A stretch of DNA of 64,000 nt, taken from NCBI RefSeq assembly GCF_003719825.1, contig NZ_RIBS01000001.1, positions 434,001-498,000 of the forward strand, given 5' to 3'. Shown here piece after piece: positions 40,608-50,505 of this stretch. How positions within the stretch are numbered: position 1 is the stretch's first letter; every line of letters starts with the position of its first letter. This DNA comes from Montanilutibacter psychrotolerans (GTDB lineage Bacteria > Pseudomonadota > Gammaproteobacteria > Xanthomonadales > Xanthomonadaceae). The position numbers were made by a program, and so were the translations under genes. Below the pieces are notes generated by a model. The model was given only the letters and a program-made list of their open reading frames with translations. It did no database searches and was not told the DNA's origin.

Positions 40608-40874
40608 ATGTTTCTGACCAAGCAACATCAGGTGATGGCGCGAACGCTCGGCGTGGCGATCGTCGCCCTGGGCCTTGCCTCCTGCGCCACCTACGATGAC
40701 GAGTTTGCAGGGATCAACTCACGTCTCGATCAGATCGACACGAAGGTGCAGAACGCGGCCCAGAGCGCCGAATCCGCCAATCAGTCCGCACAGCAGGCCA
40801 ACCAACGGCTGGATCAAATGGAAGGCCGCGTCCAGAGGCTCGAAGCGGCGCCGCGCCGCGTGCCGCGCGGTTAG
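40608..40874 (+). CDS. Lpp-like alanine-zipper lipoprotein
   Basis: This 88-aa protein has a signal with a lipobox (LGLASC, Cys at residue 26), then a heptad region with Leu/Ile/Ala repeats (INSRLDQIDTKVQNAAQSA, ANQRLDQMEGRVQRLE) forming a coiled coil, and a basic C-terminal tail. This is the plan of murein-type outer-membrane lipoproteins, though a terminal Lys for peptidoglycan linkage is missing. ATG 40608 follows a GGAG. A nine-base hairpin (40917-40940) lies downstream, and the next gene is an L,D-transpeptidase, a functionally related neighbour. Confidence 0.75.
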   Translation: MFLTKQHQVMARTLGVAIVALGLASCATYDDEFAGINSRLDQIDTKVQNAAQSAESANQSAQQANQRLDQMEGRVQRLEAAPRRVPRG

Positions 40875-40983
40875 TCGCTCTTGCACAATTCGCGACGAGC
40901 GGTCTGAACCGTGAATCCGGTGGCCTTTGCTGGCCACCGGGCTCCTTAATCTTCGCCCAGTCTTCGTTCTAAGGAATCGTCCC

Positions 40984-41703
40984 ATCCGTACTTGCACACA
41001 CCCTGCGATCCGGGCCGTTCATGGTGCGCTGGTGCTGGCGCTGACGTTCGCGAGCTTCGGCGTGGCCAGCGCCGAGGATACCGCCGCGCAACCGGTCGCC
41101 GCCGTCGACCAGCTTCCGCGAGGCCAAGATGTATCCGGCACGGTGATTGAGCTCGCGGGCTGGGTTGTCGCCGCCAAGGACAGCCAAGGCTATCCGTTCG
41201 CGGTCATAGACAAGGCCGCCGCACAGATCTTGGTGTTCGGCGGCGACGGCCGGCTTCGCGGCGCGGCACCTGGGCTCTTTGGCTCGGCGATCGGCGATCA
41301 TACGGCGCCCGGCATCGCCGGTCTCGCGCTTCGCGAGATTCCGGGCCGGGATCGCACGACACCTGCTGGTCGCTTTGTGGGCGGTTTCGGTCCGTCAATC
41401 GACGCTGGGCGCGTGCTGTGGGTGGACTACGATTCCGCGGTCTCCATCCACCCTACCGCTACTGGCGTCCCGGCCGAGAGACGCGCCGAACGCCTTGCAT
41501 CGCCTTCGCCGGACGACAACCGCGTCACTCATGGCTGCATCAACGTCTCGCCCGAGTTTTACGAGCAGATCATCCGTCCGACGTTCGAGCGGGGCGGGGT
41601 GTTCTACATCTTGCCGGATGCGGCGCCGATAGCGGAGACCTTCCCGGAGTTCCCGCAAAGTCGCGCGACTACGCAACGCAACGGTGGAAGACGCGCACGT
41701 TGA
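40984..41703 (+). CDS. L,D-transpeptidase (YkuD family) with unusual start
   Basis: The protein has a secretion signal (ALVLALTFASFGVASA) and a YkuD-type active site (RVTHGCINVSPEFYEQ) with the catalytic Cys preceded by HG. It should form or modify peptidoglycan cross-links or attach lipoproteins in the periplasm. No ATG or GTG is suitably placed. AAGGA at 40971-40975 sits eight bases before an in-frame ATC at 40984, so either ATC serves as start or an ATG was lost by mutation. A TTG at 40927 gives a longer form. It lies directly after the Lpp-like gene and is followed by the dispersed repeat and the tRNA relic. Confidence 0.7.
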   Translation: MRTCTHPAIRAVHGALVLALTFASFGVASAEDTAAQPVAAVDQLPRGQDVSGTVIELAGWVVAAKDSQGYPFAVIDKAAAQILVFGGDGRLRGAAPGLFGSAIGDHTAPGIAGLALREIPGRDRTTPAGRFVGGFGPSIDAGRVLWVDYDSAVSIHPTATGVPAERRAERLASPSPDDNRVTHGCINVSPEFYEQIIRPTFERGGVFYILPDAAPIAETFPEFPQSRATTQRNGGRRAR

Positions 41704-41833
41704 ACCCGCAATCCGAAGCGGACGTCTGGTACCAAGCGGGCGCCATCCCGTCGACGAGGCTCGTCGTCCGGTTCCGTTGACCGAGGTCGCGGGAGTCGTC
41801 CGCCATCGCTAAGCCTCAAGGAAGTCCCGTTCG

Positions 41834-41882
41834 CGTCACCCTACTGCGCTGCATGTCGTTGATCCGCAATGGTCGGAATTGC
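41834..41882 (+). repeat. Dispersed 49-base repeat, copy 1
   Basis: It matches 59278-59326 at about 40 of 49 positions without gaps. All nine differences are transitions (C/T or A/G). Its key part is TGCGCTGCATGTCGTTGATC. It lies between the transpeptidase gene and the tRNA relic; no function is visible. Confidence 0.55.
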
Positions 41883-41920
41883 GCGATTCGTCAGGGCAGG
41901 GCAGGCCGGAAAGGCTTTCT

Positions 41921-42037
41921 AGATCAGTGATATAGCCTGGGCGCGACCCATGCCTGGGGCAGAGGGTCGTCGGTTCAGATCCGGCCGTCCCGATCATTGC
42001 GATCAAGTGCCTAGGTGACGGTGAGTTTTCCCGTCAC
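41921..42037 (+). pseudogene. tRNA-Pro relic with duplicated downstream hairpin
   Basis: From 41951 the sequence repeats the anticodon-to-3' part of the tRNA-Pro gene (GCCTGGGG, CAGAGGGTCGTCGGTTC, CCGGCCGTCCCGA) and then the flanking CATTGCGATCAA and the GTGACGG/CCGTCAC stem (42015-42037). The anticodon loop has lost two G, and CCA has become TCA, so it cannot be a working tRNA. The preceding 30 bases (AGATCAG, ATATAG) are not from the tRNA but recur at 48703. Confidence 0.75.
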
Positions 42038-42064
42038 CCGATTCCCTATTTCGCTGCCACCGAA

Positions 42065-43150
<1,086 letters not shown>

Positions 43151-43269
43151 CGCACAAGCTGCTGCCCTACACTCAGCGAGACCACTGAATGCCAAGAATC
43201 GAATCCCATGATGTCCCAAGCACAATCGATCTCACGTCGCCCGATGTGGCCACAGAGTGGGGACACACG

Positions 43270-44445
43270 ATGAGCGTGTCATCCAAATCCCTTGTCGCTA
43301 GGACGCTGCTGCTCGTCTTCGCTTGCCTATTTCCTGTAGCTGTTTCAGCCGTCGAAGACACCTCCCGCGTCCGCACCGCCGTTGACGCCGCGATCCTGCC
43401 CTTGATGTCCGAGAATGACATCCCCGGCATGGCTATCGGGCTGATCCTCGATGGTCAGCCCTATGTCTTTACGTATGGTGTCGCCTCGAAGGAGACCAAC
43501 GTACCGATAACGGAAACAACACTGTTCGAGATCGGCTCCGTCAGCAAGGTCTTCACCACAACGCTGGCCGCATACGCGCAAGTCACCGGCAAATTGTCCC
43601 TGGACGACCATCCGGGCAAGTACCTGTCCCAATTGAAAGGCAAGCCGATCGACCAAGCCACGTTGCTCCACTTGGGCACCTACACTGCCGGCGGGCTGCC
43701 GCTGCAGTTCCCTGAAGAAGTGACGGGAGAGGTGGAGACGATGACTTACTTCCGCAATTGGAAGCCGCTGGCTCCTCCGGGCACACGGCGTGAGTACTCC
43801 AACGCAAGTCCGGGCCTGCTCGGGCTTGTTACGGCCAGCGCAATGAATGACGATTTTGCGACGTTGATGCAATCATCGGTATTCCGCGCATTCGGCATGG
43901 CGAACAGCTTCATTCACGTACCAGACGACAGGATGGCGGACTACGCGTGGGGTTACCGCGAGGGCAGGCCAGTCCGCGTGAACAAGGGTCCGCTCGACGA
44001 GGAGGCCTACGGCGTCAAGACGACGGTGTCGGACTTGATTCGCTTCGTCCAGGGGAACATCGACCCCGGTACGCTCGAGCCGCAGATGCGTCGTGCCGTC
44101 GAAGCAACGCAGATCGGATACTTCCGCGCGGGGCCTCTGGTGCAGGGCCTCGGGTGGGAACAGTATCCGTATCCGGTCTCGCGCGAGTGGCTGCTCGGTG
44201 GTAACGCCAGGGAGATGCTTTTCGATCCGCAGCCCGCCTATCGGCTGGCAGACCAGACCGCAGACGGACAGCGCCTCTTTAACAAGACGGGATCGACCGG
44301 CGGCTTCGCCACTTACGTGGCGTTCGTACCCGCCAGGAAGATCGGCATCGTCATGCTGGCAAACCGGAGTTATCCAATCCCTGATCGCGTCGAGGCCGCC
44401 TGGATGATCCTGGAGCAACTTGCAGCGGGCTCCGACCCCAATTGA
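43270..44445 (+). CDS. Class C (AmpC-type) beta-lactamase
   Basis: This 391-aa protein has a signal peptide (TLLLVFACLFPVAVSA, cleavage near residue 27). Active-site motifs are those of class C: S90-V-S-K93, Y176-S-N178 and K339-T-G341, with FELGS-like FEIGSVSK and the closing ANRSYP...VEAAW of AmpC. It hydrolyses cephalosporins in the periplasm by acyl-enzyme formation. The start is ATG 43270 after GGGGA. It begins 120 bases after the attC-like site. There is no AmpR regulator beside it, unlike inducible chromosomal ampC. Confidence 0.92.
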   Translation: MSVSSKSLVARTLLLVFACLFPVAVSAVEDTSRVRTAVDAAILPLMSENDIPGMAIGLILDGQPYVFTYGVASKETNVPITETTLFEIGSVSKVFTTTLAAYAQVTGKLSLDDHPGKYLSQLKGKPIDQATLLHLGTYTAGGLPLQFPEEVTGEVETMTYFRNWKPLAPPGTRREYSNASPGLLGLVTASAMNDDFATLMQSSVFRAFGMANSFIHVPDDRMADYAWGYREGRPVRVNKGPLDEEAYGVKTTVSDLIRFVQGNIDPGTLEPQMRRAVEATQIGYFRAGPLVQGLGWEQYPYPVSREWLLGGNAREMLFDPQPAYRLADQTADGQRLFNKTGSTGGFATYVAFVPARKIGIVMLANRSYPIPDRVEAAWMILEQLAAGSDPN

Positions 44446-44628
44446 GCGTGCGGTAGTGGTTTGCGGGCGGCATCGGCCGACCCCAAGCGGACATCGTCGA
44501 AGAGCACCAAGGAACGCTGTGGGCTGGCCTTGGCGCCGGTCGCGGGGCTCGGTTATACGTCGATCACCGGAACCGCCTACGCGACCCACGCGAACTCGCT
44601 TCCACTCGACCCAGAGGGAAATGCATCA

Positions 44629-45813
44629 ATGAAGGTGGCCATCAACGGAGCCGGGATTGCAGGTACGGCGCTCGCGTACTGGCTGAGCAAGTTGGGCCAC
44701 GAGGTGTTGCTGGTGGAGCGTGCGCCCGAGCTGCGCACCGGCGGGTTCGTGGTCAACCTCTGGGGCATCGGATACGACGCTCTGGAAAGGATGGGTCTGC
44801 TGCCACGACTGCTGGAACTGCAGCACCACTCCGACGAGTTGCGCATGGTGGACCGGTCGGGGCGAACCCGTGGCGGGTACCCCTCCAGCGTCCTGTTGAA
44901 GCTCGCCAAAGGACGCATGGCCACGCTGGCGCGATCCGACATTGCCGCGGCCATCTACGGTTCATTGGATGGCCGGGTGGAGACGCTGTTCGGCGACGGC
45001 GTCACCGCGATCGACGATGACGGGACGCGGGTGCGGGTGGAGTTCGAGCATTCGACGCCGCGGGAAGTCGACCTCGTGATTGGTGCTGACGGTTTGCACT
45101 CGCGCGTTCGCCAGCTCGTCTTCGGGCCTGACGCCAGGTTCGAGTATCCGATGGGATGCCACGTCGCTTCGTTCGAGGTCGCCGGCTACCGGCCTCGCAA
45201 CGGCAATGCCTACGTGGCGCACACAGCGCCCGGCCGGTACGTGGCCCGCTTCCCGATGCGCGACGATCGAATGCTCTTTTTCGTGTTGCTGCGGGACGAG
45301 CACCTAAAGGGGCGGGCTCCCACCAACCATCTCGAGCGCAAGGCGGCGTTGACTGGCGCGCTCGCCGACATCGGCTGGGAATCGGCTGCCATCCTGTCGG
45401 CAGTCGGGCAGGTAGAAGACATCTATTTCGACAGCATCAGTCAGATCTGCATGGATGCATGGGCCAAGGGCAGGGTCGCGTTGATCGGCGACGCCGCGGC
45501 CTGCCCTTCCCTCATCGCGGGAGAGGGTGCGGGCTTCGCACTGGCGAAGGCCTACGTGCTTGCTGGCGAATTGCATCGACATGGCGGTGACACCGGAGCA
45601 GCCACCGCCCGGTACCAGACGCGCCTGAAGGCGGTCGTCGCTCGCAAGCAGAAGCACGCGGAAAGCCTGGCGGCCTCATTTGTCCCACGAACTGCGCTAG
45701 GCGTGCGGGTTCGTGACTATGCCACGCTCCTGATGCGCCTTCCGGTATTCCCGAGAATCCTGATGGGGCGCTACTTCAAGGATGAGATGGCGTTGCCGGA
45801 GTATGGGATCTGA
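44629..45813 (+). CDS. FAD-dependent monooxygenase/oxidoreductase
   Basis: This 394-aa flavoprotein has the dinucleotide motif GAGIAGTALAYWL at residues 8-20, the second motif VDLVIGADGLHSRVR and the GD motif ALIGDAAACPSLIAGEGAG. This is the group A aromatic-hydroxylase fold that includes Tet(X)-like drug-inactivating and antibiotic-tailoring enzymes; the substrate is unknown. ATG 44629 follows GAGGG. An upstream in-frame extension to 44461 has no ribosome site. It follows the class C beta-lactamase on the same strand. Confidence 0.85.
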   Translation: MKVAINGAGIAGTALAYWLSKLGHEVLLVERAPELRTGGFVVNLWGIGYDALERMGLLPRLLELQHHSDELRMVDRSGRTRGGYPSSVLLKLAKGRMATLARSDIAAAIYGSLDGRVETLFGDGVTAIDDDGTRVRVEFEHSTPREVDLVIGADGLHSRVRQLVFGPDARFEYPMGCHVASFEVAGYRPRNGNAYVAHTAPGRYVARFPMRDDRMLFFVLLRDEHLKGRAPTNHLERKAALTGALADIGWESAAILSAVGQVEDIYFDSISQICMDAWAKGRVALIGDAAACPSLIAGEGAGFALAKAYVLAGELHRHGGDTGAATARYQTRLKAVVARKQKHAESLAASFVPRTALGVRVRDYATLLMRLPVFPRILMGRYFKDEMALPEYGI

Positions 45814-45961
45814 TGCCAAGCGGCAGGTGTCCACATAGTGGGGAACCGCTTCATTCGGGCCATTAAAACAGCCCACCGTCGCGCAAAGGGCGCGCCAACA
45901 ACATTCCATCTGGCGCGTTGCCCGGCGCGAAGCGGTGGGCTTGTGAGCCGCGCTGCGGTGC

Positions 45962-46405
45962 TTACGGCTTAGTTTGACCGCTCCACGATTTGCTCACGAT
46001 CATCCATTTTCCGTCGATCTTCGACAACGCAAGGTAGTCCAGCCCGATCCACTTGGGATAATCCAGCATCACTTTGACGACCGCAGCGTTTTCGTTCACA
46101 TCCACGATTTCGTAGCTGCGCGTGCGCTGGGCCTCGTCGTCGGCCGGCTTGCCTTGGAATCCCTTGGCCCATTCTTCCGTGGTTTGCGCGACCACGGCGC
46201 CTCTGGATGCCGAGTAGCCGAGCACCATGCCGTCTCTCCTGAGTACTTCAAACGCCAGATTGGCGTCGCCCGTTTCGAATGCGCGCATCATCTTCTGCAT
46301 GACTTGATCAACCGCATCGCGCTCGGTGCTTTGTGCCATGGCAGAGGTGGAAAGAAGGAGGAGGAGAGCGCCTGCGAAAACGGCGGATCGGATCGATATT
46401 TTCAT
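45962..46405 (-). CDS. Secreted NTF2/DUF4440-like protein
   Basis: This 147-aa protein has a signal peptide (SAVFAGALLLLLSTSAMAQ) and then a cone-fold domain (AVDQVMQKMMRAFETGDANL, VVKVMLDYPKWIGLDYLALS, WMIVSKSWSG) as in SnoaL/DUF4440 proteins. Such domains act as small-molecule binding or isomerase modules; none can be assigned. The signal fixes the start at 46405. It is followed, on the transcript side, by nothing obvious, and preceded by the DJ-1/PfpI gene on the same strand. Confidence 0.75.
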   Translation of the reverse strand: MKISIRSAVFAGALLLLLSTSAMAQSTERDAVDQVMQKMMRAFETGDANLAFEVLRRDGMVLGYSASRGAVVAQTTEEWAKGFQGKPADDEAQRTRSYEIVDVNENAAVVKVMLDYPKWIGLDYLALSKIDGKWMIVSKSWSGQTKP

Positions 46406-46478
46406 TGTTGTCCCGGGTTTGATTGAGTGCGTGATTGCGGTTCGAAACCGCCTGGCAATTGACGATATTCCGGAAGAT

Positions 46479-47399
46479 TCAGCCGTTCGCTGCGTCGCGG
46501 CCTGGTTCGGCCAGTTTGCGAAGGATGTCGACAACGGCTTCCGCCACCTGCGTCGCGGACGCGTAGTTCTGGCCTGTCACCACCCTGCCGTCGACTTGCG
46601 TGTTCGGCTGGTCGCCGGCCAGTACATGGAACGAGCCACCGCGGGACTCGACCGTTTTCCGGATCAGGAATGGGAATTCCTTGAAGTAGGCAGCGTCCTG
46701 CTCTTCGTGTTCTTCGGGAAATCCGGTGATGCGCTTGCCTGCGACCAGGTTCTGGCCGTTGGCGAGCTTGAGGTTCACGATCCCCGCCGTGCCGTGACAG
46801 ACGGCCGAGATCACCCCGCCATTGCGCTCGTAAACGTGCATGGCGATGTTCTGCAGGACGGGGTGCTCGGGCACGCCGTAGATGGCATTGCTACCCCCGA
46901 CGTAGTACACCGCGCGGTATCGGGAGGGGTCGACCTGCGCGGGTGTGGCGGTATTCCGCAGCCCGTTCATGATGCGGTCGTCCTGCAGACGGGCCTCCAT
47001 GTCCTCGCTGACATACCTGTCGAGGATCGGCACGGCCCCGCCATCGGGCGAGGCGAAGTCCACCGAATACCCCGCTGCGTGAAACGTGTCCCACGCATTC
47101 ACGACCTCGCCGAAGCTGATGCTGGCCGGGAGAGTCGATGTCCCGTGGACCTTGCTGCTGGCGAGGATGAACAGGATGCGCCCCCCGCTGCCGGGGGCAC
47201 TGCCGCGGGCGGACGCCCGGACGTTGGTCTGCGCGATGGGTTCGACCGTGCCAGCCCGCTCTGCGGGCGTGTCGGTCAGCGGACGGTCGACGGCGACATA
47301 CCCGGCGATGTCATGGGCGGCATGAGCGTTGGAAATGCCGCCCAGCCAGGCCGACAGCATGAGTACCGCGATGGATCGGATGACGCGGGGTGTGTGCAT
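46479..47399 (-). CDS. Secreted DJ-1/PfpI family protein
   Basis: This 306-aa protein has a signal peptide (residues 1-27, ending ISNAHA) and a DJ-1/PfpI glutamine-amidotransferase-like domain. The elbow GGVISAVCHGTAGIVNL carries the nucleophilic Cys and adjacent His, with a conserved Glu candidate near FGEVVNAWD. Members are chaperones, glyoxalases or proteases; a secreted form with a C-terminal extension suggests periplasmic work. The regulator gene upstream is on the same strand. Confidence 0.8.
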   Translation of the reverse strand: MHTPRVIRSIAVLMLSAWLGGISNAHAAHDIAGYVAVDRPLTDTPAERAGTVEPIAQTNVRASARGSAPGSGGRILFILASSKVHGTSTLPASISFGEVVNAWDTFHAAGYSVDFASPDGGAVPILDRYVSEDMEARLQDDRIMNGLRNTATPAQVDPSRYRAVYYVGGSNAIYGVPEHPVLQNIAMHVYERNGGVISAVCHGTAGIVNLKLANGQNLVAGKRITGFPEEHEEQDAAYFKEFPFLIRKTVESRGGSFHVLAGDQPNTQVDGRVVTGQNYASATQVAEAVVDILRKLAEPGRDAANG

Positions 47400-47469
47400 G
47401 AGCGCTGGCTCGTAGGGAGGAGCCAGCACACTATTGGATCTCTTTCAAATCAATGTGTTGCAATGTCTC

Positions 47470-48507
47470 TCAGGAGTGCTGGAATCGCTTCTCGGAGTCG
47501 GTTTTGTCCGCCCGGAACGCCGCTGGCGTGGCCCCCTGCAGCTTTTTGAATGCGCTGTGGAAGGTCGACATCGATTGGAAGCCTGCTTCCTGGGCCACGA
47601 CTTCGAGCGGTTTCGGGGGGAGCTGTCGCAGCAACGCCTTCGCCTCAACTACGCGCAGTTGCGCCAGGTACTGTTTGAACGACGTCTGGTTGTTGTCATT
47701 CAGCAGCTGCGACAGCCGGGTCTTGGGCATGCCGAGGCGGCGAGCGAGGCGGGGCAGGGTCAATCCGGGGTCCAGATGCAACCGCTCACGCGTCATCAAC
47801 TCGGCCAGCGCCTGCAGCTGTGCGGCGGCCTCGGAATCGGGAATCCGCCGATCCTGATAGGGCTCGATCGGGGCCTGGCCAGACCGCAGGCGCAGATAAA
47901 CCAGGACGCTCGCAGCGAGGACGAAGGTGAAGGACAGCGCGCCGACGATGTAGGAGGTGTAGCCGGAGGTGTAATACGCGATCCAGATGAACCAGGCGCC
48001 CACCACCGCTCCCAACAGCAGCGGGTCAGATGGCGTCCCTGGATGCCCCTTGCGATGGAGGTAGACCTGCGAGGTGGCAAGCAGGAGATAGCCCAGCCAC
48101 GAATAGGTGATACCCGGCGTGATGACCTGTTGCCACAGGTCGACATGGTCGGCGTAGGGCAAGAACACGTTCACGGCGACGGCGACGGACAGCAACCCGG
48201 CGATGTGCCAACGGTCTGCCCGCCCGGGGCCGGGAGTATCGCCCTGGCTTGAGCGCACCAGAAAAAACAGACACGGCCCGATCAGGAAACAGGCGGTCAG
48301 GCCGATCTGGATGACGATCTTGGGAATACCCGGCCAGAAATGAAAGGCCACGGATTTTCCCGTTCGCACACCGACCACCAGGATCAGCAGCGACAGCCAA
48401 CGCTGCGTGGGTTTGCCCTTGGACTGCCACCAGAGAAACGATGCCGCGCCGATACCATTGAAGGCGCCGAGCATGCCGAAGAAGAACAGGAAATGTTTGG
48501 TCAGCAT
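47470..48507 (-). CDS. Membrane-bound AraC-family regulator
   Basis: This 345-aa protein has about seven hydrophobic helices in residues 1-220 (FLFFFGMLGAFNGIG, VIQIGLTACFLIGPCLFF, YTSYIVGALSFTFVLAASVL) and a C-terminal AraC helix-turn-helix domain (LTLPRLARRLGMPKTRLSQL, FKQYLAQLRVVEAKALL). This design senses a membrane or periplasmic signal and acts directly on DNA. It lies 70 bases upstream of the DJ-1/PfpI gene on the same strand, which is probably a target. The start is set at 48507 (MLTKHF), where the first helix begins. Confidence 0.85.
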   Translation of the reverse strand: MLTKHFLFFFGMLGAFNGIGAASFLWWQSKGKPTQRWLSLLILVVGVRTGKSVAFHFWPGIPKIVIQIGLTACFLIGPCLFFLVRSSQGDTPGPGRADRWHIAGLLSVAVAVNVFLPYADHVDLWQQVITPGITYSWLGYLLLATSQVYLHRKGHPGTPSDPLLLGAVVGAWFIWIAYYTSGYTSYIVGALSFTFVLAASVLVYLRLRSGQAPIEPYQDRRIPDSEAAAQLQALAELMTRERLHLDPGLTLPRLARRLGMPKTRLSQLLNDNNQTSFKQYLAQLRVVEAKALLRQLPPKPLEVVAQEAGFQSMSTFHSAFKKLQGATPAAFRADKTDSEKRFQHS

Positions 48508-48702
48508 GATCGATGCATCGAATCCATCGGTATTTCGTCGAGTTGCGACCACACAGCGAGATGGCGACCCCGCGCTTGCGGCAAACGGCCGGGAGAAATT
48601 TCTTGCATCACCCGATCCGGTGCGTTCGTGTGCGTCTCGACAAGGGTGCGCGATGGTACACGCTTCCCCCTCATCCTTTCGGGATCGCTGTTCATGCCTG
48701 CG

Positions 48703-48752
48703 AGATCAGCAATATAGGACGGACACTACACATGCCTGGGGGCAGAGGGTCG
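48703..48752 (+). repeat. Second tRNA-Pro relic with shared 5' flank
   Basis: The element has AGATCAG, then ATATAG, and 30 bases from its start the tRNA-derived TGCCTGGGGGCAGAGGGTCG. The same parts occur at the same spacing at 41921-41970. The match to tRNA-Pro stops after GGTCG, so only the anticodon region remains. The surrounding 48508-48914 has no convincing gene. Confidence 0.6.
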
Positions 48753-48914
48753 AGCGAAGCCGCTTCGCGACCTGGAGGCTGATTGCCGGGGTCGCACGCA
48801 AGGCTGCCGGCAGAGGCGCGGTCATCCGCAAAGATCGGGCTACCCGCGCTGCGCACGGGATGCCAGGTGCGCACCCGGTAGGGGCAAGCCCTCGACGCCT
48901 GATTGTTAAGGCCG

Positions 48915-49925
48915 CTACAGGCTGTACAGGATGTTGTAGAACGAGGTTTGATCGTCCTTTATCAAGGACAAATCCTGCCCTGTGGGTACCTTTTCGAATA
49001 GTGCCTTATTGACTCCCATTCGGCGAGTGATTATTGCTTCCAGTAGCTTGCCGAACAGCGCCTCATCGCTGATGTACCTTCTCAGTTTCAGGATTTCGCG
49101 AGGCTTGTTCTTCAGGACATGGAACGAGTAGTTCATCAGGACAACATTTGAGACAAACAGGTTTTCCGTTGATTGAAGCGGATTGACCGCGTCGATCAAG
49201 GCATCAAATATCTGCTTGTTGTTCTGATCATATGCCTGCAGAAATACATCGGGATACATGAGTTCGCTGTGGCGATCATTAAGCCTGAAGCGGTGAATTG
49301 TGCCGTCGGGCTCGGTCAGCAGCTTGACGACGCTTGTTTGATAGTTCTTCAGTGTGCTGGGTAACTCGTGTTCTCTTCTGTCATTAAACTCGATCACTTT
49401 GTAGGCCAGATCTATGACATCCAAAAAGGCCACGGGCCCCAAGGTGTCGGTAGCCATCGTCAGCTGATTATCCTTGATGCTGAACCGGCGATACGCCTCG
49501 TCGTCAATGCTCAATTCGAAAAGCAGAAACCTGATCATGTGGTTTCTGAGCCGTGCATCCGCGTCGAGAGGGCTGTTCTTCAGGCTGATCAACTGAATCA
49601 GATAGAAGAAGATGAAGTAATCCTTGTTGGCTCGTTGGCGGTTGTCGATTTCAAGCAGGTGACCAAAGCGGGACAGGACCAAGAGAATGGCGTAGCAGTC
49701 CGGCTCCGTGAAGCCGACCTTTGACATGGAATCTTCGAAGGCTCTTTTGGAAAACAGGTCCTGCCAGCGGCTCAAGTAGACGGTTGCCCCGTCGTGCTTT
49801 CTGGCAACGACAGACAGCAGTGAAGGCTCGTCCTCTTCGTAAAAAACGGTGCCCAGCTCCTTCGGGAATGGCCGGATATTCAGGAAATTTTCAAGTTTGT
49901 ATGAAAGGAGATTGAATATGGACAT
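48915..49925 (-). CDS. AT-richer orphan gene, unknown function
   Basis: This 336-aa soluble protein has no recognised family. It begins MSIFNLLSYKLENFLNIRPF and is rich in Phe, Tyr, Ile, Asn and Lys, with predicted helices throughout and no signal or membrane segment. Its base composition is clearly lower in GC than every neighbour, and codons ending in A or T are common, pointing to recent acquisition from outside. It sits between the second tRNA-Pro relic and a transposase remnant. No immunity or toxin partner is visible. Confidence 0.7.
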   Translation of the reverse strand: MSIFNLLSYKLENFLNIRPFPKELGTVFYEEDEPSLLSVVARKHDGATVYLSRWQDLFSKRAFEDSMSKVGFTEPDCYAILLVLSRFGHLLEIDNRQRANKDYFIFFYLIQLISLKNSPLDADARLRNHMIRFLLFELSIDDEAYRRFSIKDNQLTMATDTLGPVAFLDVIDLAYKVIEFNDRREHELPSTLKNYQTSVVKLLTEPDGTIHRFRLNDRHSELMYPDVFLQAYDQNNKQIFDALIDAVNPLQSTENLFVSNVVLMNYSFHVLKNKPREILKLRRYISDEALFGKLLEAIITRRMGVNKALFEKVPTGQDLSLIKDDQTSFYNILYSL

Positions 49926-50099
49926 TCGACGCTATCCGCGGGCGCAGTTGATCTGATTCGGGTCAATCGTACCAACCGCAGCGGCATTCCCCGACTGCGT
50001 TCGCCGACCAGGTTGGGCATGCGCCCCGATCGCTAGGCTTCGACGCGTTGCGCACGGTTCCGCGTGGATGTTCTAGAGGGTCGGGGCGTCCGCTTCCCG

Positions 50100-50294
50100 C
50101 TATGTGCGATGCATCAGGGACCGTAATCGCCCTGTGACCTCTGTTGCCAGAATCACGCCGAGCCGCCACGCGGCTGGGACTTCCTTCAAAAGGTGGACAC
50201 CACCTGGTTTGGCACCTATGCGCTCGTAGTCGGCCGGTGCGTTGTAACCGAGCACCGAGTGTAGGCGCTGGTGAATAGGGAAGTCGATGCAACT
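50100..50294 (-). pseudogene. IS3-like transposase C-terminal remnant
   Basis: Reading the minus strand gives about 64 residues with IHQRLHSVLGYNAPADYERI followed by GAKPGGVHLLKEVPAAWRL, the closing motif of rve-type transposases (RxHSxLGYxxPxxYE). The upstream catalytic part is missing and no inverted repeats were found. The rest of 49926-50505 shows nothing else convincing. Confidence 0.5.
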
Positions 50295-50505
50295 TCGGAT
50301 GGCAGCCTACAAGGCGTGATCTCGGTCGAACGTCCGCCGATGGAGAGGTCTGACTTCATCGGAACCGCCTACTTCCGATCCTTCGCCAAGCGCTGCGGAC
50401 GCATGCGAGCAACAGTCGCTTGGCAGGATTTGACCGCCTAATGTCGTTTACGCGGTCGCGCTGCGTTCCGACAATCGATCACACCTTCGCCTCCGATGTG
50501 ACCGT

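Noticed and set aside
41921-41995. Functional second tRNA-Pro
   Set aside because: The anticodon loop is shortened, the 5' half is not tRNA-like and the CCA end is changed.
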